Source: Chthonomonadaceae bacterium
GTDB taxonomy: Bacteria > Armatimonadota > Chthonomonadetes > Chthonomonadales > Chthonomonadaceae
Reading direction: 5' to 3'
Assembly: GCA_025355115.1 (NCBI GenBank)
Contig: JANXLO010000427.1
Location: 1-5,111, forward strand
DNA length: 5,111 nucleotides
The stretch's first letter is position 1, and each line of letters opens with the position of its first letter. The notes below the pieces were generated by a model. It was not told the DNA's origin. It saw nothing but the letters and a program-made list of their open reading frames with translations, and ran no database searches. The translations under genes were made by a program, and so were the position numbers. Positions 1 through 5,111 of the stretch are shown piece after piece.

Positions 1-144
1 CGACGTGAGCCCGACATCGCCCGACGTGTGAGGGAGATTGATGTCTCCAGCCCGTCCGATATAGCGTGTCTGCCCCGTGTCGTCTTGCCAACACCCGCAT
101 CAGTTGCCCCGGAGGGGGGCGTCACGGCGTCAAGCAAACCATGA
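1..144 (+). CDS. C-terminal fragment of upstream gene, probably FtsQ/DivIB (5' end outside window)
   Basis: Frame 1 is open from the first base of the window to a TGA at 142-144, giving the last 47 residues of a protein whose start lies outside. The other two forward frames close within the first 31 bases. The TGA overlaps the ATG of the next gene as ATGA (141-144), the arrangement of translationally coupled genes, which argues that this frame is real. The tail contains REIDVSSPSDIACLPR followed by a Pro/Ala/Ser-rich low-complexity end. A final strand of the form 'IDVS.P..IA..PR' is compatible with the C-terminal beta-strand of FtsQ/DivIB. The position directly before a DUF881 gene, sbp, ftsA and ftsZ is where divIB sits in Bacillus. 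The coding call is fairly secure; the FtsQ/DivIB identity rests mostly on gene order, and a second DUF881 gene or another dcw gene is possible. Confidence 0.55.
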   Translation, partial: RREPDIARRVREIDVSSPSDIACLPRVVLPTPASVAPEGGVTASSKP

Positions 145-917
145 CCATCTACTCGGCAAACATGAAGCATCGCTCGTTCATCTGGCAGATCAGCTCCGTC
201 AGCTTCTTCCTCGGCCTGCTGCTGGCCGCGGCGACCGTCACTGCCAGCAAAGTAGGCAGGGACGGCACCGCCCAGACCCGCACCGGCTTCGTCTACGGCC
301 CCAACATTTCGGTGGATCCGGAGAAAAAGACGGAGGTGCTGCAGGACCAGATCAAGAAGCTGCGCTCCGACATCGCCTCCCTGGAGAAAGCATCTTCAAC
401 GCGCTCCGACGTCTCAAAGGACCTGAACCGCGACCTCCAGGAGACCAAGCTTTTCGCGGGCCTGAGCGAGGTCTCTGGCCCCGGAGTGGTCGTGACGCTC
501 AGCGACAGCAGGAAGGTCCGCATTGTCGGCGTTGACCCGCAGAGCTATTTGATTCATGACCGCGACATCCGCGACGTCGTGAATGAGCTGCGCGCCTCTG
601 GAGCGGAAGCCGTGTCCGTCAACGGGCAGAGAATCACCGTTTCGAGCTCCATCCGATGCGCAGGGCCAATCGTCCTGATCAACCAGGACGAGATGGCGAC
701 CCCCTTCATCATCCAGGCGATCGGCGACCCGGACAAGCTAATCAGCGCCCTCAACATCCACGACGGCGTCCTCGATCAGATCCGCACCTTCGGAACGGAC
801 ATGGCTCGGTCCGAAAAGCGAGCATCGCTGACGCTTCCCGCCTTCGCAGGGAGCACGCACATCAAATACGCAAAGCCCGTCGCAGGGAAAACTCAGTCCG
901 ATCGCGACGCAAAATAG
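141..917 (+). CDS. DUF881 family membrane-anchored protein (YlxW/YlxX-like)
   Basis: This 258-residue protein of unknown function belongs to the DUF881 family found beside sbp and division genes in Firmicutes and relatives. From the ATG at 141 it has a short basic N-terminus (KHR at 9-11) and one hydrophobic segment (about 13-35), suggesting a signal anchor with the bulk outside the membrane. A charged heptad-like region (about 61-102, rich in K, E, D, L) probably forms a coiled coil. The conserved alpha/beta domain follows: SGPGVVVTLSDS at 112-123, LIHDRDIRDVVNELRASGAE from 137, then VNGQRI and CAGPIVLIN (173-181), all typical DUF881 motifs. I chose ATG 141 because it overlaps the upstream stop (ATGA). 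A GTG at 66 would overlap the upstream gene by 79 bases, and an ATG at 162 (MKHRSF) is a workable alternative. No good Shine-Dalgarno lies at proper distance; GGAGG at 111-115 is 25 bases away. Family assignment is confident, function unknown. Confidence 0.88.
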   Translation: MTIYSANMKHRSFIWQISSVSFFLGLLLAAATVTASKVGRDGTAQTRTGFVYGPNISVDPEKKTEVLQDQIKKLRSDIASLEKASSTRSDVSKDLNRDLQETKLFAGLSEVSGPGVVVTLSDSRKVRIVGVDPQSYLIHDRDIRDVVNELRASGAEAVSVNGQRITVSSSIRCAGPIVLINQDEMATPFIIQAIGDPDKLISALNIHDGVLDQIRTFGTDMARSEKRASLTLPAFAGSTHIKYAKPVAGKTQSDRDAK

Positions 918-973
918 AGATGCCTGAGTCAGGTCATTTGGTGCTCTGCCCACGCAGAAAGACGGGTTGAGAG

Positions 974-1414
974 ATGAAATTTTGGTTTCCGCCCCTGGCA
1001 TGTGCGCTCGCCGGCCTGATTCTCGGCATTTCAGTATTCACTAGATTCGGATGGCAGTTGCCTGCTGCCTACGCGCCGTACTTATCCGTCGCGGCCCTCG
1101 CGGGGCTGGACACTGTGTTCGGCGGTGTGCGTGCCGGCATAGAAGGGCGCTTTCAGAACGATATCTTCGCCAGCGGCTTTCTGCTGAACACCTTCCTCGC
1201 GGCTATGCTGGCATTTCTCGGCGACCGCATCGGAGTTAACCTGGCGCTTGTCGCAGTGCTGGTGCTTGGATCCCGAGTGTTCTTGAACCTTTCGCTCATT
1301 CGCCGCTATGTGCTCAACAAGCGAGCAATTGAACGAAGCAAACAGGAGGAGAATGCCGCGGCTATGGCCCCCTCCGCAATGCTCGGCCAGAAGACGGAAA
1401 GCGGCAGCCTTTAA
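974..1414 (+). CDS. sbp: Small basic protein Sbp (DUF1290), integral membrane protein
   Basis: This 146-residue membrane protein matches the DUF1290/Sbp family throughout its first ~115 residues. Recognisable motifs are YLSVAALAGLDTVFGGVRAG (37-56), the EGRFQNDIFASGFLLNT run, LGDRIGVNL, and LGSRVFLNLSLIRR. Hydrophobic segments lie at about 3-22, 34-52, 66-83 and 87-106, consistent with three or four membrane spans. The C-terminal ~35 residues are charged then Ala/Ser-rich and are not part of the conserved core. The family has no established biochemical function; it occurs next to DUF881 genes and, in Bacillus, immediately before ftsA-ftsZ as here. The ATG at 974 is fixed by an in-frame TGA at 968-970, just two codons upstream; the ribosome site is weak (GAGAG directly before ATG). 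It lies 56 bases after the DUF881 gene and is probably cotranscribed with it. Identity is secure; the role in division is inferred from neighbours only. Confidence 0.93.
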   Translation: MKFWFPPLACALAGLILGISVFTRFGWQLPAAYAPYLSVAALAGLDTVFGGVRAGIEGRFQNDIFASGFLLNTFLAAMLAFLGDRIGVNLALVAVLVLGSRVFLNLSLIRRYVLNKRAIERSKQEENAAAMAPSAMLGQKTESGSL

Positions 1415-1434
1415 GTGAATTTGTGGGAAGCGGG

Positions 1435-1479
1435 AAGGGAGGAGTGCCGACGGAACGCGGTGTCCGGCGCTCCTCCCTT
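1435..1479 (+). terminator. Strong stem-loop between sbp and ftsA (terminator or attenuator)
   Basis: The arms 1435-1449 (AAGGGAGGAGTGCCG) and 1465-1479 (CGGCGCTCCTCCCTT) pair over 15 bp with one G-U wobble and no bulge, enclosing a 15-nt loop. A pyrimidine-rich stretch (1481-1499, mixed C and T, no run of four T) follows. The stem begins 20 bases after the sbp stop and ends 23 bases before the first ftsA ATG. The stem quality is like an intrinsic terminator, but the tail is not the usual T-run. It may therefore be a weak terminator, an attenuator within the division operon, or an RNA-processing or mRNA-stability element. The hairpin itself is seen directly; its role is inferred. Confidence 0.55.
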
Positions 1480-1502
1480 GCCCTCCTTCTCTTATCCTTG
1501 CT

Positions 1503-2768
1503 ATGGATGGGTGGGAGCGCGTGGGAAAAAACGATTTAATCACAGGGCTTGACATCGGCACGACGAAAGTATGCGCGCTCATTGCCGAACTGGATGAACA
1601 GGGACAGGTCCTCATTATCGGCATGGGGATCGTCCCCTCGACTGGCATGAAAAAAGGCGTCGTCGTGGACATCGAGGCGACGACTCGCGCCGTCGAGGAG
1701 GCTGTCGGTATCGCTTCGCGTCAGGCCAATCGTGATGTGGATGCCGTCTATGTGGGCGTTACAGGCGAGCATATCGCCTCCCTGAACAGCAGCGCCAGAG
1801 TGGCGATCACCAGTCCCGACCGCGAGATCACGCACGGCGACGTGCAGCGCGTGCTTGAATCGGCCCGTGTCATCGTTCTACCGCCGGACAGGCAGATCAT
1901 CCACTCCATCCCACGCAGCTACGCCATCGATGGACAGGATGGCGTGAAGCAGCCGATCGGAATGAGCGGCTCGCGGCTCGAGGTGGAGACTCACATCATT
2001 CACGGCACCACCACTTTTCTGAACAACGTCGAAAAATGCGTGGAGAAGGCTGGGCTGGAGATAGTCGCGCCCGTGCTGGAGCCCATCGCGACAGCGGAAG
2101 CCGTTCTGATGGAAGCGGAGAAGGAGCTTGGGGTCTGCCTGGTCGATATAGGCGGCGGCACCTCTGACCTGGCCGTTTTCATCAAGGGCGAAATTTTCTA
2201 TTCCTCAGTCATTCCGGTCGGCGGCAACCACGTGACCAACGATGTTGCATTCGGGCTGACGGTTGGACGAGACGAGGCCGAGCGACTCAAGACGGAGAGC
2301 GGCAACGCACTCCTTGAGCTTGTCTCCGAGGAGGACGTAATCGCCGTTCGCCAGGTGGGCCGTGAAGAGGCGCGCAGTCTCCGTCGCACAGCGCTTGTGC
2401 AGATCATCGAGCCGCGAATGCAGGAGCTGTTTCAACTGGTCAAGGACGAATTGGACAAGGCGGAGTGTCTGGGCTTGACCCCGGCAGGGCTCGTCATCAG
2501 CGGCGGAGGCAGCCAGCTGGAGGGATGCGTGGAGGTGGCGCGGCAGGTGATGAACATGCCAGTGCGCATCGGGTCGCCGCAGGGAATCGGAGCGATCGGA
2601 GAGACCCTCACTCACCCGCGCTACGCCACCGCCATCGGGCTAGTGCTCTACGGCGCAAAACAAATTCAGGCAGGCAGACAGCCGCAGCAGTCGCAGGGAT
2701 TCGGCGGCGCGTTCAGTTTTGTACAGCGCTTCCTGGATTGGCTCCGGGATCGCTTCGGCACGCATTGA
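1503..2768 (+). CDS. ftsA: Cell division protein FtsA
   Basis: FtsA is an actin-family ATPase that binds FtsZ filaments and anchors the Z ring to the cytoplasmic membrane. Counting from ATG 1503 (421 aa), phosphate-1 is LDIGTTK at 16-22, the FtsA-specific 1C/SHS2 subdomain lies at roughly 90-170, phosphate-2 is VDIGGGTSD at 214-222, and the adenosine motif is VISGGGSQLEG at 331-341. After a short Gln/Gly-rich linker (about 390-403), the C-terminal FVQRFLDWLRDRF (406-418) is the amphipathic membrane-targeting helix. Length is normal for the family. The start is uncertain: ATG 1503 has no Shine-Dalgarno, while the in-frame GTG at 1521 is preceded by GGGAG (1513-1517, only 3 bases spacing). The GTG start would give MGKNDLITGLDIGT, closer to typical FtsA N-termini. 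It lies 88 bases after sbp, behind a strong hairpin, and 102 bases before ftsZ, whose product is its partner. Confidence 0.96.
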   Translation: MDGWERVGKNDLITGLDIGTTKVCALIAELDEQGQVLIIGMGIVPSTGMKKGVVVDIEATTRAVEEAVGIASRQANRDVDAVYVGVTGEHIASLNSSARVAITSPDREITHGDVQRVLESARVIVLPPDRQIIHSIPRSYAIDGQDGVKQPIGMSGSRLEVETHIIHGTTTFLNNVEKCVEKAGLEIVAPVLEPIATAEAVLMEAEKELGVCLVDIGGGTSDLAVFIKGEIFYSSVIPVGGNHVTNDVAFGLTVGRDEAERLKTESGNALLELVSEEDVIAVRQVGREEARSLRRTALVQIIEPRMQELFQLVKDELDKAECLGLTPAGLVISGGGSQLEGCVEVARQVMNMPVRIGSPQGIGAIGETLTHPRYATAIGLVLYGAKQIQAGRQPQQSQGFGGAFSFVQRFLDWLRDRFGTH

Positions 2769-2817
2769 CTTCTCTCAACCCACCGCGCCTGTCAAGAAAC
2801 GGGTGAAATGGGGACAG

Positions 2818-2838
2818 TTTTTCGTTTGAAATGAAAAG
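2818..2838. promoter_or_regulatory. AT-rich palindrome upstream of ftsZ, candidate operator/promoter region
   Basis: The half-sites TTTTTCGTTT (2818-2827) and AAATGAAAAG (2829-2838) flank a central G. Of ten symmetric base pairs, eight are complementary and the other two are G/T. It is the most AT-rich patch in a GC-rich window and lies 32 bases before the ftsZ ATG. A TTGAAA hexamer (2826-2831), like a sigma-70 -35 box, lies inside it; the best -10 at suitable spacing is only TACAGT (2850-2855), which would place a transcript start at the ribosome site, so no promoter is claimed. The symmetry is seen directly; regulator binding is inference. Confidence 0.3.
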
Positions 2839-2855
2839 TTCACAAGCTCTACAGT

Positions 2856-2864
2856 GGAAGGGGA
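2856..2864 (+). promoter_or_regulatory. Ribosome binding site of ftsZ
   Basis: GGAAGGGGA ends six bases before the ATG at 2871, the best-placed purine-rich Shine-Dalgarno sequence in the window. It supports 2871, or the adjacent ATG at 2874, as the ftsZ start. The other division genes here have weak or absent sites, fitting the need for much more FtsZ than FtsA, although that interpretation is inference. Confidence 0.7.
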
Positions 2865-2870
2865 CAACCC

Positions 2871-4073
2871 ATGATGATAATCAACAGCAACTCCATGAAT
2901 TCCGGTCTGCCTGAACTCGGCTCGGCCCGAATTAAAGTGATCGGCGTCGGCGGGGGCGGAACCAATGCCGTCAACCGCATGATCGAGGCGAACCTCACCG
3001 GGATAGAGTTCATGGCCATGAACACCGACGTTCAGGTGCTCAACATTTCGCAGGCGCCGCGCAAGCTTCAGCTGGGCGAGAACTCCACTCGCGGCCTCGG
3101 CGCGGGCGGCAACCCGGAGATCGGGAGGACTGCGGCTGAGGAGAGCAAGAGCGAGATTAAGAAGATGATGGACGGCGCGGATATGGTCTTCATCACGGCC
3201 GGGATGGGCGGGGGAACTGGTACGGGTGCCGCGCCTGTCATCGCCGAGATCGCTCGCGAGATCAATGCACTGACCGTTGCGGTCGTGACTAAGCCCTTCC
3301 CCTTCGAAGGGCCGCGCCGTATGCGTCTTGCCGCGGAGGGCATCGAAAATCTGAAAAGCCGCGTAGACACTATCATTATCGTCCCCAACGAGAAGTTGCT
3401 CTCCGTCGGTGACCGCCGCATGACGCTCGTCGAGGCTTTCAAAGTAGCGGACGATGTGCTGCGGCAGGGCGTGCAGGGTATCTCCGACATCATCACCATT
3501 CCCGGAATGATCAACGTCGACTTCGCCGACGTCCGCGCCATCATGACCGGCGCAGGGCCTGCACTTATGGGAATCGGCATGGCGACCGGCGATCACCGCG
3601 CCGTCGAGGCAGCCCAGAACGCAGTCTCTTCTCAGCTGCTGGAGACAAGCATCAATGGCGCGACACGTGTTCTTGTCAATGTCACCTCCGGCCACGATCT
3701 GACCCTGGCGGAGTTCAACGAGGCAGCGGAGCAGATCGCGTCTCTCTGCGATCAGCGCGACGCCAACATCATCTTCGGCTGGGTTCCGGACGCCTCGCTG
3801 GACGGCGAGGTGCGCGTCACGGTCTTGGCAACCGGCTTCGGCCCGAGGGATGAGTCGATGGAGCAGTCCGCTCGCCCCGCCATCCCCACCCGCCCGTTCA
3901 CCTCTCAGCACTCGACCGGGGCGGCGGTGCCATACGCCGTCTCGAGGCCCGCTGAGCAGGCGCCCGCCGCGCAGGGGCAGGAAAAGCAAGTGCAGATGCA
4001 GGCAACGCCTCCCGTCCCACCGGATCCTCGCAAGGACGACCTGGACATACCGGCCTTCCTGCGCAAGCGCTGA
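2871..4073 (+). CDS. ftsZ: Cell division protein FtsZ
   Basis: FtsZ is the tubulin-family GTPase that polymerises at mid-cell into the cytokinetic ring. In this 400-residue protein the first nucleotide-binding loop is [13 protein letters not shown] (25-37), the tubulin signature is GGGTGTGA (113-120) within [15 protein letters not shown], and NEKLL lies at 173-177. The T7 synergy loop that completes the GTPase site of the neighbouring subunit is NVDFADV (215-221). The C-terminal domain ends near TGFGPRDES (321-329), followed by a Pro/Gln/Ala-rich disordered linker of about 60 residues. The conserved tail [12 protein letters not shown] (389-400) is the peptide that docks FtsA and other partners. 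All key motifs are intact and length is normal. The start at 2871 is supported by a strong ribosome site; a second ATG follows immediately. An AT-rich palindrome precedes it, and its stop lies in an inverted repeat shared with the next gene. Confidence 0.98.
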   Translation: MMIINSNSMNSGLPELGSARIKVIGVGGGGTNAVNRMIEANLTGIEFMAMNTDVQVLNISQAPRKLQLGENSTRGLGAGGNPEIGRTAAEESKSEIKKMMDGADMVFITAGMGGGTGTGAAPVIAEIAREINALTVAVVTKPFPFEGPRRMRLAAEGIENLKSRVDTIIIVPNEKLLSVGDRRMTLVEAFKVADDVLRQGVQGISDIITIPGMINVDFADVRAIMTGAGPALMGIGMATGDHRAVEAAQNAVSSQLLETSINGATRVLVNVTSGHDLTLAEFNEAAEQIASLCDQRDANIIFGWVPDASLDGEVRVTVLATGFGPRDESMEQSARPAIPTRPFTSQHSTGAAVPYAVSRPAEQAPAAQGQEKQVQMQATPPVPPDPRKDDLDIPAFLRKR

Positions 4074-4130
4074 TCGGCTCATATCGCCTGACTTGGCAAT
4101 GGAAACCCGAACATCATATCTGAGCCGATC
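4072..4130 (+). repeat. 10-bp inverted repeat linking ftsZ stop and desulfurase start
   Basis: GATCGGCTCA (4072-4081) and TGAGCCGATC (4121-4130) are perfect reverse complements separated by 39 bases. The left arm begins in the ftsZ TGA (4071-4073). The right arm covers codons 2-5 of the desulfurase if it starts at ATA 4116. No T-run follows, so this is not a standard terminator. In RNA the two arms could form a stem closing a loop that carries the whole putative translation-initiation region of the downstream gene. The repeat is seen directly; an effect on expression is inference. Confidence 0.6.
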
Positions 4131-5111
4131 TATCTCGACTACGCCGCGACGACACCGATAGCATCTGAAGTGCTGGAAGCGATGCTGCCGCACCTTTCGG
4201 GGCCGCAATCGTTCGGCAATGCGGGCAGTATCCACAGCTACGGCCGAAAGGCTCGCGCCGCTGCGGATGATGCCCGCGATGCGGTCGCAAGGCTGATAAA
4301 CGCCGACTACTCGGAGGTCACCTTCACCGGCAGCGGCACGGAATCGGACAACCTCGCTCTGATTGGGACCATGCAGTCCGCGCCGCCGGGCCGCGACCAC
4401 CTTGTAGTGAGCGCGATAGAGCATCATGCCGTACTTCACACTGCCCACTATCTGCAGACTCAGGGCTATTCGGTTACGACGGTTCCCACCGATTCCGACG
4501 GCCTAATCGCGCCTGAGGCAGTTGCAGAGGCGGTGACGGACAGAACCGTGCTCGTCTCCATCATGCATGCGAACAACGAGATTGGCACCGTCCAGCCTAT
4601 CGCCGTTCTTGCTCGGATTGCCCATGAGCGGGGCGCAAAATTCCACACCGATGCCGTGCAGTCTGCCGGTCTGCTCGCCATCGACGTCCGGGAACTTGAC
4701 TGCGACCTGCTCTCCCTCTGCGCTCACAAGATCTATGGCCCGAAAGGCGCGGGCGCGCTCTATATTCGTCAGGGAATGAAGGTCTCTCCCATACTGCATG
4801 GAGGAGCGCAGGAGCGCGAGAAGCGCGCCGGAACAGAGAACGTGGCAGCGCTCGTCGGCTTCGGCAGAGCCGCGGAACTCACTGCCAGTCTGCGAGCTAG
4901 CGACGCCGAGCGCCTTACCACCCTGAGAGATCGCTTACTGGCCCTGCTGCTCGCATCGATCCCCACCCTGACCCTCAACGGTCACCCCACCCTGCGCCTG
5001 CCGAACAATCTAAACGTCTCCGTGCCTGGAACTGATGGCTCCACGCTTTTGATGAACCTAGACCGCAAATGCGTTGCAGCCTCAAGCGGCTCCGCCTGCT
5101 CCTCCGGCTCC
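4116..5111 (+). CDS. Cysteine desulfurase, NifS/IscS family (3' end outside window)
   Basis: This is a class V aminotransferase-fold, PLP-dependent enzyme that takes sulfur from L-cysteine, leaving alanine and an enzyme persulfide for Fe-S cluster assembly or tRNA thiolation. Numbering from 4116, 332 residues are visible. N-terminal EPIYLDYAATTP (3-14), SGTESDNLAL (73-82), the PLP-stacking His in EHHAVL (His 103 or 104), MHANNEIGTVQP (150-161), HTDAVQ with PLP-contacting Asp 179 and Gln 182, the Schiff-base lysine in AHKIYGPKGAG (Lys 205), and RAGTENVAAL (237-246) are all in family order. The active-site cysteine lies in SGSACSSGS (Cys 328, codon 5097-5099), 12 bases from the window end. The frame has no ATG, GTG or TTG between the in-frame TGA at 4089-4091 and GTG 4170, which lies beyond the conserved N-terminus. 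I set the start at ATA 4116, giving (M)SEPIYLDYAATTP; ATC 4113 or a sequence error are alternatives. NifS versus IscS cannot be decided, so no symbol is given. Confidence 0.9.
   Translation, partial: MSEPIYLDYAATTPIASEVLEAMLPHLSGPQSFGNAGSIHSYGRKARAAADDARDAVARLINADYSEVTFTGSGTESDNLALIGTMQSAPPGRDHLVVSAIEHHAVLHTAHYLQTQGYSVTTVPTDSDGLIAPEAVAEAVTDRTVLVSIMHANNEIGTVQPIAVLARIAHERGAKFHTDAVQSAGLLAIDVRELDCDLLSLCAHKIYGPKGAGALYIRQGMKVSPILHGGAQEREKRAGTENVAALVGFGRAAELTASLRASDAERLTTLRDRLLALLLASIPTLTLNGHPTLRLPNNLNVSVPGTDGSTLLMNLDRKCVAASSGSACSSGS

Noticed and set aside
66..140. 25-residue N-terminal extension of the DUF881 protein from GTG 66
   Set aside because: It would overlap the upstream reading frame, has no ribosome site, and precedes the normal short basic region and membrane anchor. 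ATG 141 overlaps the upstream stop and fits better.
923..933. CCTGA-G-TCAGG palindrome between the DUF881 gene and sbp
   Set aside because: Five bases per arm with a one-base centre cannot fold as an RNA hairpin and is short enough to occur by chance.
1082..1672. 196-codon minus-strand frame over sbp and the ftsA start
   Set aside because: It is antisense to two confidently identified genes and spans the strong hairpin, with no recognisable domain, so it is a shadow of GC-rich coding sequence.
2789..2822. Terminator after ftsA: CTGTC/GACAG stem followed by TTTTT
   Set aside because: The stem is only 5 bp with a 19-base loop, too weak, and ftsA and ftsZ are usually transcribed together. The T-run is better explained as part of the palindrome.
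2826..2855. Sigma-70-like promoter for ftsZ: TTGAAA with TACAGT after 18 bases
   Set aside because: The -10 match is only 4 of 6, and transcription would start around 2862, inside the ribosome binding site.
4099..4161. Programmed -1 frameshift from the ATG at 4099 into the desulfurase frame
   Set aside because: No slippery heptamer of the X-XXY-YYZ type occurs in the correct phase before the in-phase TAG at 4159-4161. A rare start codon or a base error is simpler.
2775..4448. 557-codon open frame on the minus strand, antisense to ftsZ and longer than ftsZ
   Set aside because: It lies opposite an unmistakable ftsZ and part of the desulfurase. Its translation is Arg/His/Asp/Val-rich with no domain pattern, as expected from the reverse of GC-rich codons. 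No ribosome site or start context supports it.

Overview
The window is a stretch of a bacterial division-and-cell-wall (dcw) type locus with every supported gene on the + strand. In order it holds: the 3' end of a gene that is probably ftsQ/divIB, a DUF881 membrane protein, the small DUF1290 membrane protein Sbp, ftsA, ftsZ, and the first ~330 codons of a NifS/IscS-type cysteine desulfurase cut off by the window end. The order (divIB-like)-DUF881-sbp-ftsA-ftsZ is the one known from Bacillus and relatives (divIB-ylxW-ylxX-sbp-ftsA-ftsZ). Sbp and DUF881 are absent from Proteobacteria, so a Terrabacteria lineage is indicated. The high-GC coding sequence and the cyanobacteria/Firmicutes-like FtsZ make Armatimonadota or a high-GC Firmicutes/Chloroflexi relative my best guess. 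This taxonomic call is inference, made without a database.

Positions 1-144 are the open end of an upstream gene whose stop overlaps the ATG of the DUF881 gene (ATGA, 141-144). The DUF881 gene (141-917) and sbp (974-1414) follow closely. A very strong 15-bp stem-loop (1435-1479) with a pyrimidine-rich tail separates them from ftsA (1503 or 1521 to 2768). A 102-bp AT-rich spacer with a near-perfect palindrome (2818-2838) lies between ftsA and ftsZ (2871-4073), and ftsZ has the best Shine-Dalgarno sequence in the window. The cysteine desulfurase frame follows ftsZ with no canonical start codon. A 10-bp inverted repeat joins the ftsZ stop codon region to the first codons of that frame.

Functionally, FtsZ forms the cytokinetic ring, FtsA tethers it to the membrane through its C-terminal amphipathic helix, and FtsQ/DivIB, if the partial gene is that, belongs to the downstream divisome. 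DUF881 and Sbp are conserved membrane companions of unknown role. The desulfurase supplies sulfur for Fe-S clusters or tRNA thiolation and is probably a housekeeping neighbour of the division genes.

No mobile element, CRISPR array, RNA gene or unknown defence-like system is visible. The points worth checking are regulatory: the two hairpins, the ftsZ-upstream palindrome, and the missing start codon of the desulfurase.
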